Below, in pieces: positions 57,918 through 64,000 of a stretch of 64,000 nt of DNA (position 1 is the first letter of the stretch; the number at the start of each line of letters is the position of its first letter). The stretch comes from Echinarachnius parma (Eukaryota; Echinodermata; Echinoidea; Clypeasteroida; Echinarachniidae). The notes under the pieces were generated by a model, which saw only the letters and a list, made by a program, of their open reading frames with translations, made no database searches and was not told the origin of the DNA. Location of the stretch: positions 1 through 64,000 of the forward strand of contig JBAMJV010003282.1 in NCBI GenBank assembly GCA_037951105.1, read 5' to 3'. A program made the position numbers and the translations under genes.

Positions 57918-58095
57918 ACAGCTCGTTATTCCAAAGGTTCGTTATTCCGAAAATTCCGAAAATGAAATAGGGTTCGTTTATCCGAAAATGAAATCGGGTT
58001 AGTTATAATCGGGTTTGTCATAATACTACAATTTCAGATTGGCGTAGCCACGGGAGTGAAGGAAGTCAATACACCCCCCCCCCCCCCCCCCACTC
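57918..58095 (+). repeat. Decayed minisatellite B copy with poly(C)
   Basis: CTCGTTATTCCAAAGG, TTCGTTATTCCG and GGGTTCGTTTATCCGAAAAT are the same units as at 2338-2600, in the same order, followed by GATTGGCGTAGCCACGGGAG and an 18-C run at about 58074. Confidence 0.8.
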
Positions 58096-60235
58096 CCCAC
58101 CCCCGCCCCTGCATAAACTACTAAGGTAACCCCATTATTTTCCCTTAACCTTATGTAACCCCTTTACAATTTGGGTTACGGACATGCCTCATACATATTA
58201 TATGGCTTGCAGGTCAGCGACCCCTCCCCATCCCCATCTATTTCTCTTCGCCTATTTTGTTGTTTCTCTTCCCCCTCTCCCGTTTCTTTTCTTTCCATCT
58301 TAAATTTGTTGGTCTCTAAACAGCATGGTCATTCTGGCCTTAGACTAAGATTCAATAGTATTAGTGGAAGGGCACAGTGAGTAAACACTGGTCATACATT
58401 TAATATTTTGCTTTAGATTAATGTACAGGGATTAATTAAGGTCTAGTGGAAATGACACAATGAGTGCCCCCCTTTTGTTACATTATGGACTATAGAGTAA
58501 GAAGGGACCGTTTGTTTGGCTAGGAAGAAACTCTTTCATGGCCAAGTTTTATTGATGTTAGACCCCTACACTTACTGGTAGCAGGTGGGAGGGTACATGT
58601 GTATTATTATTTTAAATGTAGCATACTATGTTTGCTATCTGATGAGATATGAACTTTGTAATTTATTGTATTATAATGTACTTTGCTTTATACGTTATTG
58701 CTCTGAGTAAAAGCTTTAGATACATACATTACATATGCACGTTGTGCATGTACTTTTGATATTGTTGTTTATAGTTGCAGAACCACTGACAATTGATTTG
58801 ATTTTGGTTGTAGATACAGTAATCGTGACTGTATTATACATGTTGTTTTATGTTAATCTTTATGATAAGTGTATCAAAGGTTGAACACTACGTTGATGCG
58901 AGAATATAGGGGTATTATTAATGTTGTGTTTTGACGTATTACATTCAAACATTATTGCGACATTGATACTCTAAGTTTGGATATATATTATATACAGTAT
59001 ATTAACTCATAGTGGTTTGCCTTGAATGAATTTAGTAGGTACCACACAATGTCTTTAAGTGACTCTGCCCCTGAGTCAGTGATTTATTTGTTATGTTCAT
59101 AAATGTGCTGGTACATGTAGGTCCATGCCCTTTTAAATGGATTCCTTTGTTCATAGGACTGGTCTACGGTGACCATAGCTCCTATTGAAATCACCCCCCC
59201 CCCCCCCTTACTATGGTCACCCAAAGGAGTGACCATTGTCCAATGATATTGCCCCTTCTATCAATGTATTCAAGAAGGGACCAATGAGATGAGATGATAT
59301 TAACATTAGTTTGGGATGATAATTCCCGATTGGTCAGGCACGTTAAATATACTTTTGTGTGTTAAAAAGTTTTGTAACGTTTAACAAAACTATATGATTT
59401 AGTGGGCTCACCACCATTTGCCTTCTGACTGCCATTGCTTCACGACATGTTTGGACATTCTTTTTAATTTATGGATTGTGTGCTCCAAAGTTTTTAAAGG
59501 ATTTATTGTTTGGAAATCCTTTCTTGTGATTTTATTATTTGAAACTCCAGTTTATAGAACTTTATTGATATAGTTTTGGAGTTGAATATGAATATGTTGG
59601 TGTGAGGAAAGTAAAGTTAATTCTTATCCTCGAAGCCTGAAATAATTGGAGTTGTTTGACATTGATTGTTGATGTCACATTATAGTCACTATTTAAGACG
59701 ATCCTAGAGGAATGAACGAGTGTTGGCTCTTTTGTATAGCCCATCTTTAACGATGCAGACATCAGACTGGGTCTGATATACTTCACTTCGGCTGCGCAAC
59801 GTCTGCAACCATCTCTTTTTTCTACATACCAGTTTACCTCCCATACAGCTACGAATAGCGCGGAACTAAATAACACAGAACTTTAAAATCGCGATAAACT
59901 TTAATTTAAGATAAGCTTTAAGTGCCGGCTGTAGGATAATTATAATTTTGTTGTTTATTTAAAGGATCCAAGTGTAAGTTTGAGTTTCAGCATATATGTT
60001 TATATGCATATGTATTATTTGTGTGAGTGATCATTGTTGTGATTATACTATTTTGAATCGCCTTTAGTAATTGACAACGAGCTAATAAAGGCATTGCCGG
60101 ATTATTTCCTTACGATCTGATCCAACGTGTGATTCTTTTATTTATGAACCAGGGACGTGTGACACACGGGTTACACTTAGTATGCCACTTTACAACTATA
60201 CGTCTATGTAAATACAGATCCTGTTTCAAGTAACT
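58096..60235. other. No recognisable gene
   Basis: AT-rich DNA with a 14-C run (about 59194-59207) and an AATAAAG at 60084. The ORFs 58171-58380(+) and 59562-59876(-) show no domain. An exon of the receptor's tail could be hidden here but none is supported. Confidence 0.35.
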
Positions 60236-60430
60236 CCCTTCCCTCCGTGGCTACGTCAATCCAAAATTGCAGGTGGTTTTTATTTTGTTTAATCAAGCCC
60301 CCCCCCCCCCCCTTCCTCTTACCCTGTGGCTACGCCAATCTAAATGACAAGTTTTGTTTTGTGTGTATTTAATCTAGAGCCCCTCCCCCTTCCCTCCAAT
60401 TGCCTGACCAATCAACAGTTAAGTCTGTAA
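60236..60430. repeat. Relics of the minisatellite B repeat flank
   Basis: GGCTACGTCAATCCAAAATT and GGCTACGCCAATCTAAATGA match the flank at 58037 (ATTGGCGTAGCC inverted). CCTGACCAATCAAC resembles the inverse of 2650-2665. There is a poly(C) run at 60299-60312. Confidence 0.6.
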
Positions 60431-60431
60431 A

Positions 60432-61312
60432 GTAGCATCGGTTTCAAAGTTAAAGTTAAAGATATTGAAATAAAAAGAACCTCTCAGGTTAATTTTTTGG
60501 GGGTTATCCTGGATGATAAGTTTACTTGGAATGAACACACTGGTGCCATATGCAATAAACTTTCTAAAACTATTGGTATTTTTTATAAGTTAAAATCATG
60601 TTCGAAAGAGTTACTAATGATGTTATATTATGCATTCTTCTTGCCACATTTAATTTATTGTATACAAATATAGGGCAATTCCAGCAATAAAAATAGTCTA
60701 AGGTTATTGAAATTGCAAAAGAAAGCAGTCAGAATTATTTCTCATAGTACTTATCTTGCCCATTCAGAACCAATTTTGAAGAGTCTTAACGTTTTAAATG
60801 TAAATGACACATATACTTTTCACGTTGCAATATTCATGTATCTTTGTTTTAAACAAATATTGCGCAAATCCTTAAGCAATCATTTTAAATTTGATAATAA
60901 TGTGCATACATATTCTACAAGAAGTATGAATGACTTTAATATACCCAAAATACGATTATCAGTCTTTCATAGATCTATATTTTTTCAGGGTCCAAAATTA
61001 TGGAATAATATACCCCCCGAAATAAAAGCATGTCAGACTTTGAATTTATTTAAGAGGAGATTCAAACAATATTTGCTCTCTAAGTACACCTAGCCAGACA
61101 TTTGTGTGTGTGTGTGTGTGTTTGTGTGCAATGTAGGGTAGTTTTGTAATTATGATGTATCTGTATCTGTGTATTTTTGTTTGTATACTTTGGAATCGCT
61201 TTCATAAGGCTTTGCATTTCTTTTGATTCCAAACACTTTACTTTGTAAATTATAATTTCATTGTATGTTTGCTTTTTAAAGTGTTAAATAAAATTTGAAC
61301 TTTGAACCATTT
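60432..61312 (+). pseudogene. CR1/jockey-like LINE ORF2 3' end
   Basis: The + strand frame encodes QVNFLGVILDDKFTWNEHTG, LSKTIGIFYKLKSC, LMMLYYAFFLPHLIYC, then, after an in-frame stop, LKLQKKAVRIISHSTYLAHS, EPILKSLNVLNV, GPKLWNNIPPEI and FKRRFKQYLL to a stop at 61091-61093. FLGVxLDxxLxWxxH, QKKAVRII...HTxPLF and the LWNxLPxxI...FKxxLKxxL tail are typical of the post-RT region of CR1/jockey-group LINEs. A short (TG)n, an AATAAA signal (about 61287) and TTTGAACTTTGAA form the 3' end. It is heavily 5'-truncated; the palm domain is absent. It ends directly against a family A MITE fragment. Confidence 0.82.
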
Positions 61313-61440
61313 TTCATACAAAAGTATGCACGTGATGTTTTGTTTAAATAATGATTAATTAGAGAGATCATCCACAACTATCTCAAAACTTGAGAATTCT
61401 TAAAAAATTGTAAGCATTTTAAAAATTGTCTAAACAATCA
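61313..61440. mobile_element. TTAA MITE family A, fragment
   Basis: CCATTTTTCATACAAAA, AATAATGATTAATTAGAGAG and ATCATC match the middle of family A. The ends are missing; the LINE 3' end abuts it. Confidence 0.6.
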
Positions 61441-61633
61441 TCGAATAAATCTGGGGCTCTGATTGTAATTGTCTAATTCAGATTTCAGGAGTTGCAAAGG
61501 CCAATAATTAAATTGAATACATTATATTTTAGTTCAAACGGAATGAGTAGTCTTTTACATAACAACAACGTTTATAAAACTCGAGTAGGAGATTTTACCA
61601 GACCAATGATGTAGGGTAAAACCGGATTTTAAT

Positions 61634-62054
61634 AGTAAAGGTTTTACCGGCCAATTTCATACTTTTCTCACCCGAATTCACACAAGGGTCATTCAAATTC
61701 ACGCATTTCTTGCTCGTGGGCGAATTCGATCATTCAATTTCACAATCCTTGCATCCGAGTTCGTTAACTGGCACTTTTTCAATTTCATTTTCGGGCACAG
61801 AATTTTATGCTCGTACATTCAAATTCACACCGTCATCTGAACGTGTGAATTCGAAAGCATGAACGTGAAAATCTGTGCCCAGAAATGAAATTGCATGCAG
61901 ATATTTGAAGATAAGGTGCCAGTTAACGAAATTGGATGTAAAGATTGTGCAATTGAATGACAGACTTCGCACAAGAGCAAGAAACGCGTGGATTTGAATG
62001 ACCCTTGTGTAAATTTGGGTGAGAAAAGTATGAAATTGGCCGGGAAAATCTATA
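61634..62054. mobile_element. Foldback element, same family as 6495-7807
   Basis: GTAAAGGTTTTACCGGCCAA and the right end (GGCCGGGAAAATCTATA) pair, continuing through CAATTTCATACTTTTCTCAC / GTGAGAAAAGTATGAAATTG and CATTCAAATTCACGC / GTGGATTTGAATG. About 420 bp. Confidence 0.75.
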
Positions 62055-62550
62055 AAAACGAATCGACTCGATTTAGCCACGGTTTAACAACTGATTTGAA
62101 GGAAATGTACGGCGTCTCAGAATGAATAGTCGTTCTTCGTCGTTGCTCGACGAGTCAGTTCTTTTGTCTTTGACCATCGCGGTAGAAAAATTGTCGCAGA
62201 AAAAAAGTTGCGGTCCCGTTCTACGGCGAATCGCAATGGATTAGCATTCGTGGAGGAAGTCGCTCAGGTCGTTGTAATTTGTTCTTGTTGTTCGAAAAAT
62301 CCGCTGCGAATCGCGGAGTACGCTTTGACTCTTGAAAGCACAACGACAGTTCTGATCCGGCTCAAATTTGAAATCTAAAATCAGACCAAATTGCAACGGT
62401 GTGGAAATTACCTACCGGTATTTAAACACGTGTTGGCGCGGCAATCTGTTTTAACAGTTTAAGACGGCGGTTTTGGCCCCGCTTTTACCATTTTCTTCAC
62501 GATGCGCAACGATTTTTTTGGAAAGAACGATGTAGAACGACATAGGGGCA
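62055..62550. repeat. Diverged dispersed repeat
   Basis: GCGAATCGCAATGGATTAGC and CACGATGCGCAACGATTTTT match words in 32470-32640, partly in inverted orientation. No ORF was recognised. Confidence 0.45.
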
Positions 62551-62557
62551 ATTCCAC

Positions 62558-62953
62558 GGTAACTCGCGTTACACTTAACCGTACATTGACTACTTTGATG
62601 TGCTGTAACTCTATTATTTTATAGAACTGTAGGCTGATTTTATCACCAAGGATTAAGTAGATGTGAACTAACTAGAAAACACAAAAAAGACGGACAGAGC
62701 TACCTTTAGGAACCTTTGCTGAAGAATCCTGTTCGGTAACTCGCGTTACAAAAAAAAGACATGGCCAAAATTCAGTACCCACTAAATTGTGAAAAGCACC
62801 ATTTAAATTTTAATCCTAGTCAAATATTTTGTGTGCTAATTTGACATTTGTATGTGTCCTATGAGTTAGTATTGACAAAATTTCCAAACAATTTGGGAAT
62901 AAATTGAAGGATGCAGAAACATCGGTAACTCGCGTTACGGTAACTCGCGTTAC
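62558..62953 (+). repeat. Four copies of GGTAACTCGCGTTAC
   Basis: Exact 15-mers at 62558-62572, 62735-62749, 62924-62938 and 62939-62953. The motif is GTAAC/GTTAC inverted around TCGC; the last two are head-to-tail. The flanking DNA between copies is not itself obviously repeated. Confidence 0.9.
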
Positions 62954-63473
62954 GGTTTGTCCGGAGGTTTTGATTCCTAAAAAAATATACTTTAGAGCAT
63001 TCAAAAGACTGACATTTTAATCTGAAAAGGTACTGTGATTATCAGTCATCCAATTTGGTGCCTTAAATAATAAAAATGCCAGAAAATATAGAAAATATAA
63101 AGATTTTCCTGAAATTTGCACAGGGTAGTCCCATATGTGGAGTTTCATGTATGGTTTCTGTTTATCCTATAAGGAGACATCCGAGAATCAAAAAATTCAT
63201 GTGAACTGAAAGATATAATTATAGGATCATGTTTTCTGAAAAAATAATCCAGAAAAAATTAATAGGATTTGAAATAGAGCCAATTGTTTTTTTTCATTTC
63301 ATGTCCACTTTCCCGTGGAAATGCCCATAGGCTATTTTCCCCATGAATGCCACGAGTCGCCGTGAAAACCGCGAATATGGGACTCATGCTTTACAGTACG
63401 CAAGAAAAGAATTTACATCATTTCACACATTGCACATCACATTCATGAAACGCTACCACTCCATCTACACATA
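62954..63473. other. No recognisable feature
   Basis: AT-rich; no domain-bearing ORF. Confidence 0.35.
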
Positions 63474-63477
63474 TTAA

Positions 63478-63856
63478 AGGGATCTAGTAACTTTGTTGAT
63501 ATGTGCAAAAAGTGATGAATGGTTGATGCAATGTATATTATTGTTATCTCATATGTCCACAGGGTATTGTGTGAACATTTCAAGTCAAATGGACATTGCA
63601 TGGCCAAGTAATGAGCGAAAATGCAAAGTTGTATTCAATAACTCACTGCACTCGCTTTGTACACAGAAGAAAAACTCGCCCGGAGTTTTTCTTATCTGAA
63701 TACTTCGATCGTATATATCTTTGTAACGAAAGGGAAATTTGAAAAAACCGAAACCTGTCCCATGATTGTATTGTTAATACGAATACAACAAGGTATGAGG
63801 GAACCGCTAGAATGAACATTTTATTTTGAGGATTTGGACAATGTTACTAAGTCCCT
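63478..63856. mobile_element. TTAA MITE family B, full copy
   Basis: TTAA at 63474-63477 and 63857-63860. The ends AGGGATCTAGTAACTTTGTT and CAATGTTACTAAGTCCCT are inverted repeats. 379 bp, non-coding. Confidence 0.8.
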
Positions 63857-63860
63857 TTAA

Positions 63861-64000
63861 ACACAATAACGTGTCGGTTATATAGCGGTCTCGAAACAAT
63901 AACACAGCATTTTCCTTTTTAATAATATTTTAAATGGATTTTACAATGAAGACATAATTTATGTCATGCCTCTCCCTTTCCCTTTTTGAAGTACGAAGGA
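63861..64000. other. Right edge, unannotated
   Basis: Nothing recognisable in the last 140 bp. Confidence 0.4.

Overview
The window is metazoan genomic DNA, AT-rich and intron-heavy, with no operons, no bacterial-type genes and no CRISPR array. L1/Tx1-type and CR1-like LINEs, a Penelope-like element, Tc1/mariner, hAT and Harbinger-like relics, long (TG)n arrays and many poly(C)/poly(G) runs suggest a marine invertebrate, perhaps an invertebrate deuterostome. The sequence alone does not settle the taxon.

One host gene is visible, on the + strand at 39.35-57.84 kb. It has an Ig-domain exon (39349-39705), an FN3 exon (53247-53534), a 21-nt microexon (53997-54017), a second FN3-like exon (54938-55225) and a transmembrane exon (57747-57839). 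All five are phase 1-1 and can be joined in frame, which predicts a single-pass Ig/FN3 receptor. The signal-peptide exon and the cytoplasmic exons were not found. Introns are packed with transposon relics; the Ig-to-FN3 gap is 13.5 kb.

Layout: 0.5-4 kb holds two minisatellites arranged concentrically as inverted pairs. 4.1-5.6 kb is a foldback element. 5.8-13 kb is a nest of Harbinger-like elements with TTA target duplications, containing a foldback element, a MITE, a hAT-like MITE and a LINE fragment. 16-24.4 kb is an L1/Tx1-like LINE whose 3' 3.3 kb is tandemly duplicated, one copy split by a 1.28-kb element. 24.8-26.6 kb holds TTAA-flanked MITEs. 27.4-30.3 kb is a decayed LINE with an internal inversion. 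30.3-33.8 kb holds foldbacks, a homopurine tract and a perfect hairpin. 34-39 kb holds a TTAA MITE, a hAT-like element and a Tc1/mariner-like element. 40-51 kb (inside the gene) holds a (TG)n array, MITEs, a Penelope fragment with a GIY-YIG domain, a 0.9-kb four-fold palindrome, a 2.1-kb inverted-repeat element and several long hairpins. 58-64 kb holds minisatellite relics, a CR1-like LINE 3' end, another foldback and a repeated palindromic 15-mer.

Apart from the receptor gene, every coding-looking stretch I could recognise is a broken mobile element. The strongest themes are the receptor architecture, the several unrelated MITE families that share TTAA targets, and the very high density of palindromes.
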